From the NCBI GenBank assembly GCA_019633425.1, contig WSUB01000289.1, positions 1-34,322 on the forward strand: 34,322 nucleotides of DNA. Reading direction: 5' to 3'. The position numbers and the translations under genes are program-made. Shown in pieces: positions 10,537-21,263 of the stretch (its first letter is position 1; the number at the start of each line of letters is the position of its first letter). The notes under the pieces are model-generated. The model was given only the letters and a program-made list of their open reading frames with translations, ran no database searches and had not been told where the DNA came from. The stretch is from Tulasnella sp. 424. Its lineage: Eukaryota; Basidiomycota; Agaricomycetes; Cantharellales; Tulasnellaceae.

Positions 10537-11996
10537 TCAACGCCTTGGTATTGTCTTAGATTGGTTGTGCCGGTCAATGACTTGGAATTCGTGCGGCACG
10601 CCGCCCGTCCACCGGTCATGAAGAAACGTTGCCCTGTCGAATTCAGCGCATTCTGGGCACTTTTATCGTATAGATTATTAGGGTTGGAGACCTCCGCGAC
10701 AGGACATAACTAGGAAACTGGAGACTCACTAATGTATATCCGGAATTCAAGCACGACTTGCAGTCCAAGACGTAACGTGGAATATCTCGGCGACAGCCAT
10801 CACAAATGTAGCCGACGTATTCAGGAGATACTGTAGGTATATTGGCGACTTGGCTTTCTAGGAGCTTGCCTTCCGGGGAGACTAGGGCCATACGGTGCTC
10901 GTGGGGAGGTACTCTTGGATCGTTGTAACAGCCGTTGCACTAAGATTATAAGTTGTCCAAGTAAATTGTGGTGATGGTCATAATACAAGTCTCCAAAACT
11001 CACCAAGTCGAAGACGTCGCGGCTTAATGTGGGACAGGCGAGACACGTAAACGAAGCCGAGCCGTCAAGGGTCTGCCAACACTTATCACAGGCCCATCCT
11101 TTTCCACGGGAGAAAAGATGATTTTCACCCTTTACGATTTGATGAACGAAGAGCGCTTCGCGTCGGTAAGCGCAGTCACGGCACTATAATGAGGTGAGTG
11201 CTATCCACCATAGCTGGAACCATGGACGTACAATGTAAAATGGATCGCCGTTCGGAAGGCGACATTGCGTGCACTCGAAATGGGTGAGGTGCTGAATTGA
11301 ACTTTCACAGAGATAACAATACTAGAATGCGTTCGGTGAATAGTAGGTGCGGGAGCCATAAGCGGGTTTCATACTTCTCGAGGCGGTTCCTTGAAAGCAG
11401 ACGGCTGAAGAATCTCCTGCGGACAGTAGCCTGCCCCGTCAAAATCCCATCACTTTGGCCACACAGCCACAACCCACCTTGTCATCATCGCCGAAAATCT
11501 CAACGTAGTTCCCCGGAACATACCCTACTCCTCCGGGCCTCCCTCCAAAACCGTCCAGCTTGACGAGAGTCCACTTTCCGAATATCAGATAGACATCCAG
11601 CTTCCGTCCCAAGCTCATGTTGACACAATTCTTGTTCTCAGCTTTGTATTCATAAAGAGCGCTTCCACGACTTGACGGCGGCGACATCTTCAGATAGGGC
11701 CGTGGGACGAGTCCAGAAGGCACTTTGCTGGTATCCACTTGAGGGCCGGTAATGCGCCGTGCAAGTACCCACCTACAAGATAGGCATCCAGGTGTGTGAT
11801 TATCACCTCTTCGTATCAAGCAAGAAGGTGATCTGTAGGCTTACTCGTCTGTTGTATCAGACAGGATATACAGCTGGTCTCCTTCCTTGATTGTCAGTTC
11901 ATCAGTAGCACGGGCTTCAAAGTCCCACTGAACTACCAGTATGTCGAGTGGAGCCAAATTTGTATTTGTTAGTTTGGATAGATTACTCCGGTTCAT
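10537..11996 (-). CDS. G2: double-SH3, triple ZZ-like zinc-finger protein
   Basis: Exons: 11845-11996, 11478-11772, 11375-11416, 11232-11321, 11004-11183, 10730-10939, 10537-10659; 363 aa. SH3-1 starts with VQWDFEA and has DELTIKEGD, Trp at the exon 2 start and GLVPRPYL. SH3-2 has ALYEYKA, KWTLVKLDG and GYVPGNYVE. The linker exon is EILQPSAFKEPPRE. Fingers: YCYLCE...ECTQC|CRDC, ACDKC...CLAC|CNGC followed by PPHEHRM, and ICDGC...DCKSC|CPEC. The tail runs past the family end (RATFLHDRW, HEFQVID) into a basic SKTIPRR. Intron positions and phases equal those of G1, G3 and G4; exon 5 is 12 nt shorter. All metal-binding Cys pairs are kept, so the copy looks functional. Confidence 0.88.
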
Positions 11997-12619
11997 CGAC
12001 TTGGAATGGGGCTGGCTCGTGAGGCTGGGGGACGAGTGGGTTGAGGTTTGCTTGAACTGTGGGACACGACGCTTTGGACACTGCTAGCAAAGATGGCTGA
12101 CTTCCAAAGGACAGAGATGACGAAACGGCTGGTGACTTATTGTAGACTAGAGTCGAAATGATGGGTATTTCCGGGGAGTATTAGGGGTAATCACAGTGCA
12201 CACCCGAAGTCAGGGACTAGTCCAAACTAAAACGCAAAATGCCGACTTCCCCGAACCTTAGGAGATTCACTGACCGCTCGCCCGCCCGCAACTATGTGGC
12301 GTTCCTGATAGACTTATTTTTGCGCATTTGAACCTGTCCCGCTGGACCCTTCTTCGTCACCCGATAAATTGCACCGAGACTCGTGATGGGCAAAGCCCTT
12401 CAGACGCATATGGATGAATTACGACGACCGAACCAAAACTATTAATAATAACAATCAACGCATAATTGACTCTGCTTCTGCTTCCTTGCGAGCTGCTCTT
12501 CTTGCCATCATGCCCGGTCCGACCCAAAGGTCATCTAACAGAAATGCGATGGCCTGCTCGCGGTGCGAGGTTCAAACCTGGCCCCTCCTGGTGTCGTCGA
12601 CGGGTGGAAATTTACTTAC
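11997..12619. other. G2 upstream region, no gene seen
   Basis: Contains the G2 promoter side and the 3' side of the next coding piece. A TTCAAACC motif near 12570 resembles a tRNA T-loop, but no tRNA fold surrounds it. Confidence 0.35.
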
Positions 12620-13004
12620 CTGAGCTTTGATTAATGCGGCTTTCGCACTCATGTAATCCTGAAAACTGGGCATCGTCTTGTCTAGACCATGACATTCGCC
12701 ATCGATTGACCGCCATAGGTTTTCGATAGCCGCTTCAGCGCCTTCGATATCTACCCGGTCTCTAAGTGGAAGACGGTGTAAAATGATTGGTCCGCTTGAA
12801 TATCTCATTTTCCTACCGGTGTGTGATCCCGAAGTCTTCGGCTGCACGCATCAGCTGTTGCATCGGCTTTTCCTGCATGGCACAGCGCCTGGACTGGCTA
12901 TAACGGTTTTCGAGCTTTGTCGACATATCATTTAAGCGATTCTTAATCTCTTCTAACTGCTCTTTTTGCGTGCAATTTTGATGTGTGATTGTCTCTGCCT
13001 CCAT
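12620..13004 (-). CDS. Unrecognised helical protein, N-terminal piece (P1)
   Basis: Two exons fit in frame: 12817-13004 and 12620-12761, separated by a 55-nt GT-AG intron (phase 2), giving 110 residues that end at a good donor (CAG|GTAAGT). The first exon (MEAETITHQ..., KEQLEEIKNRLNDMSTKLEN) has heptad-like charge spacing and may be coiled coil. The second holds DIEGAEAAIENLWRSIDG and SAKAALIKAQ. The layout resembles the piece at 13959-14577 (long helix, then a charged helix followed by a Lys-rich splice junction). No downstream exon was found, so the gene is incomplete or broken; without splicing it would stop 15 codons later. A start at 13040 is also possible. Confidence 0.4.
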
Positions 13005-13958
13005 GGTTAGTTCATCCGACACAGGAAATATGGGTTTCAACGGAACCTACCTCCTGAAGACATTACCAGCGATTTTGGCTGGACCGGGCCGTTTTGGGAG
13101 GATGTTTTGTACTGTTAAATCAACGATAAATGGCCTCAAGTTGCATTGGGATTTATACCTCAAGAAATTCAGCTTGTCATTGCTGAAGGAGTCATAGCTC
13201 TGATATACACCCCTCGTGCATGTGTGCACTACGTTACGTGGATTGCTACATCTCCGTTGAAACATTGGCTGTCAGCAACCATGCCTCTATGTACTTGCCG
13301 TCGCCACATTGTGTATTCCTGTTGGGAGGAGCATGATTAGATAGGGTCGACGTCAGATTTCTTTCGGAGTTTGTGCAGCATTCGCCTCCCGCCTCGTCAA
13401 GCACAATCTGTCATTTATGGTACCGAGAAATCTAAATCTGTGGTGAGATGTGTATATAGATAGAGGCGAGTTCAACAAAGAAGCATGGTGTACACAACAA
13501 AGGCAGCTTGGCTTTGTGTAGAACAGACGGGCATAATCCCCATGCCGCCGTTGGCTAATTTCCTCGGAGTTCATACAGAGATTAAATTAGCAAAGTGTTT
13601 ATCTATGGTCGAGCTGATATGGAACCTAGTGACCTCGAGGTCAGTAATGACTGAACGCCCCTGCAGAGGTAATCGGAATACGTTCCTTCGTGCCGTGAAA
13701 CAGTTGTAATAACAATAAACTAAACTGTTAGGAGAATTCTCTTCTACTGCTCTAAGGAACCGCGAGTACCTCGATCAAGGGCGTGCTTCCGACATTGCGA
13801 TGCCATCACACCACCGCAATCGCCTGGCATCTCGGATCTCTTTGTCCAATGGAGATGCTCGAGACCACAAGCCATTTAGTCGACCAGCCCACCACTGCAT
13901 ACGTATTAGTACGAGGGTAAGGAATGTCTAAGCAGGCTAATCTGATCCGTCTACTCGC
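13005..13958. other. Gene-free stretch between P1 and P2
   Basis: No domain, paralogue or exon chain could be supported on either strand; short frames only. Downstream exons of P2 should lie here if that gene were intact, and none was found. Confidence 0.35.
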
Positions 13959-14577
13959 CTTTGATGCCTTAATGTAATGTTTGGCCATCTCCCAATCGCA
14001 AGACTCGGGGCTGAAACCGGAATTTGGATCTGTGCCATGGAACTTTTCTTTCAGAGCGCATAGCTCCGTTTCGATGATACCGATGAGTTCTAGGTCACTA
14101 TTAAGACCCGACGTTTAGACTCGTGATCAAACGTGCCGATCGAGTACTTGAATACTCACCCCTAGCTCTATATCCTCTTGAATACAAAACCCCAAGTCAA
14201 ATCTGTTGGATTGTTCAATGTACCAAAAGAAATAGGACTGTCTGTATCTTTGCCTCAGTTTTGGCCATAACCAACTCAACTCGTGGCTGAGCTCGCCAAA
14301 TTTTTGCAGGTCTCGGCGGGGGTCAGTCTCAAGCCGGCCCACAGAAGGGACTGGAGAGGCGACGAAGTGAGCTCAATGACATTAGAATTAGGTGAATTTT
14401 CTCACACTTGGGATATACTTTCGGTGGCGCCAGTGTAGTTGATTGAAAGGATGGACTGGGAGTGTTTGGATCCACGGGCATGGTAGGTGAGTTGGAAGGA
14501 AGGTTCGCTTCGAGTTTTGCCTCTCCATGTGATTGAATATATCCTCGACTTAAGCATCCTTTCAGGGGAGTCTCCAT
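13959..14577 (-). pseudogene. Unrecognised helical protein, probable broken copy (P2)
   Basis: Exon a 14406-14577 (METPLKGCLS..., Ser/Thr/Pro-rich) joins exon b 14160-14350 in frame (phase 1), giving GELSHELSWLWPKLRQRYRQ and an aromatic stretch SYFFWYIEQ. A third coding block at 13959-14097 (DLELIGIIETELCALKEKFHG ... AKHYIKASK) matches the second exon of P1 in layout, but its frame does not agree with the exon b donor, and it is followed by a GC-type donor (GCGAGT). Either a small exon was missed or the copy is broken. An alternative first ATG at 14593 opens a different frame. No family is recognised. Confidence 0.3.
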
Positions 14578-15049
14578 TTACAGATGTCGACATCGTCTAG
14601 CGATGAATCGGAAAATGAGACGGATGGTGTATGCGGCCGTTACGCTCTAGCTACACAGTTACACTCTCAACAAAGGGTCGAGAAGAGAAACCTCATCCAG
14701 GAAAGACATGCTTGTGGAGGTCAGGTTGATACTGGCCGCACAAAGGGCAACGCGACTATTTGAACGACGGTACAGCTCGATGGTGCTGGAAATTCAAGCA
14801 AATGGAGGGCATGCGGAGTAACAGGACCGCGACCACATAGAAACCGGGAATAATGAGCCGATTCTTGAACTTTCACTCGGAAAAGACTGACTGCAAGCTC
14901 ACCTGCAAATAAGACAGTTAGACACTTCCGATGCGTTCAGAATTTCGGACCGGACCCAGAACTGGAGACATTTCATTATGGCTCGAGTAGTCTATTCAAT
15001 ATACGGGCCATATAGTGTTCCGCCTTTCCCTTCCAAACAGATTTAAAGC
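14578..15049. other. Spacer upstream of P2 and 3' flank of G3
   Basis: No gene seen. From about 14885 onward the sequence matches the 3' flank of G4 (about 17205 onward), including GGAGACATTTCATTATGGCT. Confidence 0.4.
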
Positions 15050-17205
15050 TTAGGTTGCAAAGAGTCGGAGGTCAACCACCTCAAACTCATGTGGAGCGCC
15101 CCCCGTCCAACGATCGTGCCAGTATGTTGCGCGATCCGTTTCTGCACATTCAAGGCACTGGAAGAGGAAAAGGACATCGATAATAGTATATGGAAATTGA
15201 TGTTGATGCACTTACTAAATCGTATCCGGGAGCTGGGCATCGTTTACAATCCAACACGTACCGTGAAATCTCTCGGCGGCATCCGTCACAGAGATACCGT
15301 TGGTATGACGGAGGCCGAGCAACCAAGGCATTTACATGGCTTTGCGAAATTACGCTTTCCGGAGAGATAGGTATCAGGGGGTGTTGATGGGTAGGGACTT
15401 TGGGATCTGAGTGGCAGCGAAGACACTGTCAAGAAGGTAAATATGGAGCAGGGATCAGGACTAAGAAATTGATCGCCATACCAGTTCGTAACCGACACCA
15501 CTTGGGTTTGGGCAGGATACACAGAAAAATGATTTAGTCCCTTCAATTCGGCCACTGCAAACAGAGCAAATCCAATTGCAGCCTGGAGGCAAGCGCCGAG
15601 TGAATAGGTGAGTCTGGCCTTTGATGACTTGGTGGACAAAGCATGCGTGCCTATCATCCGCGCAGTTCTGGCACTTTTTGATGCCGTGAGGGGGCGGGTG
15701 GCTTTCCGGGTGTGGGAATGACATACGATGAAATACTTGTTTCCGTTGGGAAGAAGACATTGTGTACATTCATAATGGACAGAATTTTCAAAAGACCCTT
15801 CGCACACAGAACAGTACTACAACCAGTCAGTGCAAAATCGGCGACGGTTCCAGCGTCTATGCTCACACGTTCTGGGAGGTCTTTTGACAAGATAGGCCCG
15901 AGTTCCTCCTAAATTCATTGCGACGTGTGAGTCGTCGCTGTTTCCATGCTTTTATCGCACCCTGCCCACCTTTTCACCCGCTCGAAACTCCTCGACGTAA
16001 TTTTGAGGGACAAGCCCTAACCGGCCCACTTGGCCGTTGAAGTCATCCAGCTTCACTAGAAGCCGTACCCCAGCACCGCCATATACAGACATTGTTTGCC
16101 CCATCTTCATCTCAACTTCATCGGTCATCTGACGAGCGAAGCTGTAAAGAGCGCTAGCACGGTATAAAGCTTCCTTCGATTTGATGTACGTCCACGGCAC
16201 GAGTCCCGACGGCGTGCTTGGATCCACACCAGTCCGAACGTGAGCCCATCTAGTAAAACAAGATATACATACTTAGATCGAGGGAGGCTCCGCAGGAGAC
16301 TCAGTCATAGACCTTACTGATCAGTCCTTCGGTTGTCCTCTACGAGGCAGAGCGTTTGCCCTTCCTTGATCGTAAGCTCATCTTTGGCTCTGCCCTGGAA
16401 ATCGTACAGAGCCACCATAAAATCGACAGGGAGAGGGTTCGCATCAAGCTTTGATCTCGACATTGAGGTAATCGTTGGCAAGTGTGGTTCTTGAGGCTCG
16501 GAAAGGTGGTTACTTGAGAGGGGTTGAAATTCGATTAAAGTGTTTGCGCGTTTGGCCTAGAGTCGTAAATGTTATATTGGCAGTCTATAAGAAACTATCC
16601 TTCCGTATATTAGAGTCGGGTGAAGATTATTGTTAGGACTACCGGAGGCGGGCGAGAAACGCGGAGCCACTCACCCAAGATGGGCTCAGTCCAGTTCTGA
16701 AGTTCAAGAGGGCGGAGTTAACGGATATTGCAACGCTGGGAAGTCTGGGAACCGCCTGATGGGCACGCGACCATACCTCTCAATCTTTGGCTCCATCGCG
16801 ATCACAACCGGTTTGTGAGTGAAGGGGTTGTCGATTTCTAGTCATGAGCCATAACGCGGTGGCAAACGAATATTTGAAATGGCCAAGGCTCAAGCCGCTT
16901 ATATGGCATAAACACCTGAACGTACTGTGACCGACTTGAGGTCGATACTCGACTCCCACCAAACCAAATGATCGAGGCAGGCGCGTCTAGTCTCTTGGTG
17001 CCAGGCCAGCAATCTCACTCTGATTGGTCCTTGGGTACTTGTACTCGGGCCTGACGGAGCTGGAAGTCCAAACGAGTGGCGGCCATGGTGAGCAACAGTA
17101 AAACGAACCCACTCACCCCCACAATCTGGCCCGGGAGACTGGAGTAGCGGAGGGCACACACATCGAGACGGTAATGACCTAAATGCTCCACTTGGACTCA
17201 CCAAA
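14885..17205. repeat. Tandem duplication unit carrying G3
   Basis: Aligns in direct orientation with 17205-19925 (shift about 2.33 kb), covering 3' flank, the whole gene with introns, and an upstream non-coding block (16680-17080 against 19572-19925) that shares GCTCAGTCCAGTTCTGAAG and CATGAGCCATAACGCGG-like stretches. Confidence 0.85.
15050..16463 (-). CDS. G3: double-SH3, triple ZZ-like zinc-finger protein
   Basis: Exons: 16318-16463, 15970-16249, 15867-15908, 15727-15816, 15482-15673, 15216-15425, 15050-15157; 355 aa. SH3-1 is canonical (ALYDFQ, DELTIKEGQ, Trp at the exon 2 start, GLVPWTYI). SH3-2 has ALYSFAR and GLVPQNYVEEF, but the ligand-binding Trp seen in G1/G2 (W-x-LVKL) is replaced: the site reads VRLLVKLDD. 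The linker exon is EELGPILSKDLPER. Fingers: YCSVCE...ECTQC|CQNC, ICSVC...CVSC|CLRC followed by HQHPL, and LCDGC...DCKRC|CLEC. The end is RATYWHDRW, then HEFEVVDL. It is closest to G4 and arose with it by tandem duplication. Confidence 0.9.
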
Positions 17206-17373
17206 GACTGCAAGCTCCAGAATCCCCTGAAATAACATCGTTAGTGAATTCTGATGAGTTCCTAACTTCGGGCCGGAACCTAGAACTGGAGACATTTCAT
17301 TATGGCTCGAGTAGTCTATTCAGGATACAGACCATATATAGTTCCACCCTTCCCTTCCAAAGTCACGTACTGC
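16464..17373. other. G3 upstream and G4 downstream intergenic region
   Basis: 16680-17080 is shared with the region upstream of G4 (19572-19925). The minus strand of the shared block contains short similar frames (ETRRACLDHL against ETRVAFLNHW), which could be a decayed exon or chance. No intact gene is seen. Confidence 0.4.
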
Positions 17374-18803
17374 TTAAATCGTAATAAGTTGGAGGTCAAC
17401 CACTCGGAACTCGTGCGGAGCGCCTCCCGTCCAACGATCGTGCCAAAATGTTGCACGATCCATTTCTGCACACTCGAGGCACTTGAGAAGAAAGCGTCAA
17501 TAATATAATATTGGAAAGAATTCAAATTAGAGTTGATATGCTTACCAAGCCGTATCCGGGGGCTGGGCAATGTTTACAGTCCAACGCGTACCGGGAAATT
17601 TCTCGGCGGCATCCATTGCAGATATACCGTCGGTACGACGGAAGTTGAGCAGCCAGGGCATTGACATGGCTGTGCAAAATTAAGTTTTCCGGAGAGATAG
17701 TTATCAGGGGATGTTGATGGGGAGGGACCAAGGGATTTGAGTGGCATCGAAGACACTGTCAGGAAAATAAATATGGAGCAGGGAGAAAGGAGAAAAAGGA
17801 GTCGATTGTCATACCAATTTGAAGCCGGCACTACTTGGGCTTCGGCAAGACACACAGAAGTATGATTTAGCCCCTTCAATCGCGTCACCACAAACAGAGC
17901 AATCCCATTTGCCGCCTGGAGGCAGGTGCCGAGAGAACAGATGGGTCTGGCCTTTGATGGCTTGGTGAACAAAGCATGCTTGTCTATCGTCCGCACAGAT
18001 CTGACACTTTTGGCCCTGTGAGGGGGCGGGTGGCCTTCCAGATACAAGGAAGACATACGATGAAATACTTGTCTCCGTTGGGAAGAAGACATTGGGTACA
18101 TTCATAATAGACAGAATATCCAAAAGACCCTTCGCACAGAAAACAGTACTGCAACTAGTCAGTACAAGGACGGCAACGATTTCAGTGCATGTGCTCACAC
18201 GTTCGGGTAGGTCTTTTGACGAAATAGGCCCAAGTTCCTCCTAAGTCCATCGCAACATGTAAGTCACCGTTGTTGACATGGTCAATCGCGCCCGGTCCAC
18301 CTTTTTATCCAATTGAAACTCTTTGATGTAATTTTGAGGTACATACCCTACCCGCCCCACCTGGCCATTGAGGTCATCCAACTTCACCAACGCGTTTTCC
18401 CTGGCAGGACCGTACACAGACAGTGATTGTCCCGCCACCATCTCGATCTCATCGGATATCTGACTAGCGAAGCTGTAAAGTGCGCTGGCGCGGAAGGAAG
18501 GCTTGTCCGATTCGATGTATGTCCATGGCACGAGTCCCGACGGCGCGTCTGGCCTCACACGAGTCCGAACGAGAGCCCATCTAGTAAAACGCGAGATACG
18601 TGGTTAGATCAAGTGGAGCTCAGCGTGGCTCAGCGTGGGACTCGGTCGTGATCTTACTGTTCAGTCTTTCGATTGTCCTCCACGAGGTAGAGCACCTGCC
18701 CTTCCTTGATTGTTAGCTCATCATCGGCTGTCGCCTGAAAGTCGTACAGAGCCGTCACAACATCGACAGGAAGAGAATTCGAATTAAGCTCTGTTGTCGA
18801 CAT
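17374..18803 (-). CDS. G4: double-SH3, triple ZZ-like zinc-finger protein
   Basis: Exons: 18658-18803, 18301-18580, 18199-18240, 18059-18148, 17815-18006, 17546-17755, 17374-17481; 355 aa. SH3-1 (about 14-72): ALYDFQ, DELTIKEGQ, Trp50 just after intron 1, GLVPWTYIE. SH3-2 (about 79-139): ALYSFAS and GYVPQNYIKEF, but Asn-Ala replaces the usual Trp before LVKLDD. Linker 143-156. Finger a: C158, C161, C173, C176, C187, C190, H200, H208. Finger b: C222, C225, C237, C240, C251, C254 and the HQH at 263-265. Finger c: C296, C299, C310, C313, C321, C324, H334. The order of three Cys pairs then His residues fits ZZ fingers; plant-type C1-like fingers are the alternative. A TATA-like box lies about 145 bp upstream. 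Confidence 0.92.
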
Positions 18804-18944
18804 GGCGGTGGTCGTTGCCAAGTGTAGTTCAGGGGCTCGGAATGGTGGTTGCTTTGAATGAGTGAAATCCGATTCAAGTGGCTGCTCGTTTGGCCGAGAG
18901 TCGTACGTAAAATATCGGCAGTCTACAAGACACTATCCTTCCGT

Positions 18945-18954
18945 CTATATAAAG
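18945..18954 (-). promoter_or_regulatory. TATA-like box of G4
   Basis: CTTTATATAG on the minus strand about 145 bp before the G4 start. The equivalent place upstream of G3 is weaker (CTAATATACG), so the two copies may be expressed differently. Confidence 0.45.
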
Positions 18955-20033
18955 TCGTCCGAAGAGCATGCGTTAGGGCTAGCGTAACTTGGGAAATACT
19001 TGGCTGCTGTGATCACATAAGACGGGCTCAGTCCAGTTGTAAATTTATACCGCGCGAGCAGAAGCCGAAGCCGCCAAGGCGCGGCGGCGAGATAGTACCC
19101 CAGATACCCCGCTTCCAGCCAACATCTACCGGAAGCAGAAGGAGAGAGAATAAACCGGTGAACACATTCGGGGAGGGGAATTGAGGTTAATATCCCCAGG
19201 GTCGACCACGTGGCAGCGTCTTCCTCAACTTTCAAGTGCCTGTCTGCGCATCTCCCGTCCCGATTCTGCAAGCACCCCCGTTCCCTGAATGAATTCTGTC
19301 ACTGCATCGATTCCGTTTTGGTAGTCGAGGCATTCAGACGTGAGGAGGGCTGGTGAGGCGCGCTTTGGGCAATCTGAGGGTACATGTCGGACGTCGGACG
19401 TCGGCGCCTAGGAGAGGTAGGCTCGCGGAGTTCTGTGAGTGTTCGCGGTGTTGCCGGGCTGCTACCGCTTTTCGGCGTTCCAGTGTCACACGTCGAGCCC
19501 TTATTCGGTCTTGGAGGCTGGTGTCAAGGATGGAACGGTGCCATGGGGTCGTTGGAATTAGTATATGACCCGCTCAGTCCAGTTCTGAAGCCGAAGGGAA
19601 CGGAATTAAACGGATATTGCAACACCGGAAGGGACGGGCTCGCAATGACACACCCTCCGAGTCCTCGAAGCAGGGAATATCACGACTACACCGCTTGGAA
19701 TGATGATTGTTGATTCCTGGTTATGAGCCATAACGCGGAGGCAGACTAACGCTCGAAACCGCCAAATCTCAACCCGATCGGACGGCATGAATGCCTGAAC
19801 GTACCGACTTAAAGGCAGATACTCGGCTCCCACCAACCCAGTGATTGAGGAAGGCGACTCTAGTCTCACTCTCACATGCCTCTGAGGTTCTTGTACCCGT
19901 GATGCTCGCCGTCATCTTCCTCGGCACATGTTTAAAGAAAACGAAATAAAGCATCGGACGAAACGCCCTTCAGTCATTAGCGAATGTTGTGAAAGAGCAC
20001 CAAAAAAGGGGTTTGCTAGTTATACGAATATTT
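18955..20033. other. G4 upstream region, no gene; holds an insertion
   Basis: No supported gene. It consists of G4 leader-side sequence, a repeat-flanked insertion (19039-19571), the upstream block shared with G3, and 3' flank of the first DUF7918-like gene. Confidence 0.4.
19026..19584. mobile_element. ~533-bp insertion flanked by a 13-bp direct repeat
   Basis: GCTCAGTCCAGTT occurs at 19026-19038 and again at 19572-19584. In the paralogous region upstream of G3 it occurs once (near 16685) and is directly followed by CTGAAG, the flank found after the second copy here. Sequence between the repeats is absent from the G3 region. This is what an insertion with target-site duplication looks like. 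The insert has no terminal inverted repeat or poly-A tail that I can see, so the element class is open. Confidence 0.5.
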
Positions 20034-21263
20034 TTACAAGTCTGTAAGGTCGATAACCTCTCCTGGGGTGAAGTAGAGGTCCGCGTTAATAGCCTCCTCT
20101 TGCTTGACTTTGCGACGCTTGCGCGCAAGGTCGGCTTCGACGTCCTCTTGCTTGACTCCTTTACGTTTCGCAAGAGACGCCACTCTCACTTTAAGTGCAG
20201 CCTATTATTACAGAGATCAAAGAAAAAAAATCGTTTAGTTCCAGCCTACAAGACTTCACCGAAGTCAATCCGTTGCGGCCTCACCTGTAAAGCAGCTATT
20301 TCAGCTTCTGCCTGTGCCTCTTCATCGTCCTCATCCCCATCTTCGTTGTCTGCGCCTACTTCTCCTTGTAACTGGTTCTCATGACCGGGCATAAAGCCTC
20401 CGGCCCGAAGGATTCCTGTAACGAAAGTATGGTTTTAGATGGAAACCACCGGGATAGGGAGACCTGGTTTGAACCTTCAGGTCGATATCGAAGCACAAAT
20501 GTTACATATGGGGTCGTATCAGCATCGGTGAACGGTGATGTTTGAATGGAGGTCCTCGCCGTCGACGTCTTCCGTTCGTCGCCGATTCTTTATTTGGTGG
20601 TGGTTGGGAAAGGGGGGTTGGATGGAGTTGAGCATAGATTGTTGCAGAATCGTTGGGAGGACAAAAAACCTACTTCGTAACATGACCACCTGCTTTTTTC
20701 GTCTTTTCGTGTAATCGCGTCGAAAATGGATCAGATGACTTAGGAATCCATTCTTGGGTTGTTGCAGAAGTGACCTTCTCTCGGAATATTTCGAACTTGA
20801 TGGTCCCCGGGTCAGTCGGGATGTTTTTGTCGAGAATGTTATCATCATCTGACAAGTTGACAATGCCAAGAAAGTCGCCCTCAGTACAAGCGATAATGGC
20901 AGTGCTCACTACTGACGCACCTGTTGTACTCAACTCGGAAAAGAGAAACGGCCTTTCGTTTTGCGGTGTAATTCTTTCTCCCGTCTCAACAACCCAAGCT
21001 GTTCTGTCAGCGCGAGCGAGCAAGATGCTTCTGGTTCTTGGACCGTCGATGGAGACTCGTCCAGATGCAGCATACTCGGCAACGTCATTTTTCTTCCAGC
21101 AAACGAAGTACTCCTTTCCTGGCTCCGACGCAATCCAGCCCGAGGCGGTTTTCGTCTCTTCGTCATAGTCTGGTTTATATATCGTTAATGGCCGATCACC
21201 GATACGTATCTGAGCCGAGAATCCACGGAATATGAGCTCGTTGATCTCTTGTTCAGCTGGCAT
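20034..21263 (-). CDS. DUF7918-like protein, copy A
   Basis: Exons: 20674-21263, 20475-20587, 20285-20415, 20034-20201; phases 2, 1, 0; 333 aa. The N-terminal part (about 1-235) has features I associate with basidiomycete DUF7918 proteins: GFSAQIRIGDRPL, then SGWIASEPGKEYFVCWKK, and a late VTFVLRYRPEGIL. The C-terminal quarter is acidic (NEDGDEDDEEAQAEAE) and then basic (LAKRKGVK, ARKRRKVK), resembling a bipartite nuclear signal, ending in YFTPGEVIDLTDL. The role of the family is unknown; nuclear location is inferred from the basic tail. The start at 21263 matches copy B and follows a plausible leader. Confidence 0.85.

Larger units (their letters stand above)
17205..19925. repeat. Tandem duplication unit carrying G4
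   Basis: Direct-repeat partner of 14885-17205. It is longer because of the insertion at 19039-19571 in its upstream part. Confidence 0.8.

Noticed and set aside
12560..12590. TTCAAACC motif resembling a tRNA T-loop
   Set aside because: Flanking bases do not form the T stem, and no anticodon or acceptor stem could be drawn on either side.
15286..15807. Minus-strand ORF of 173 codons over G3
   Set aside because: It is an alternative-frame read-through of G3 exons 4-6 and their introns; the spliced G3 model keeps every Cys pair.
17574..18101. Minus-strand ORF of 175 codons over G4
   Set aside because: Out-of-frame read-through of G4 exons and introns, mirrored by the G3 shadow.
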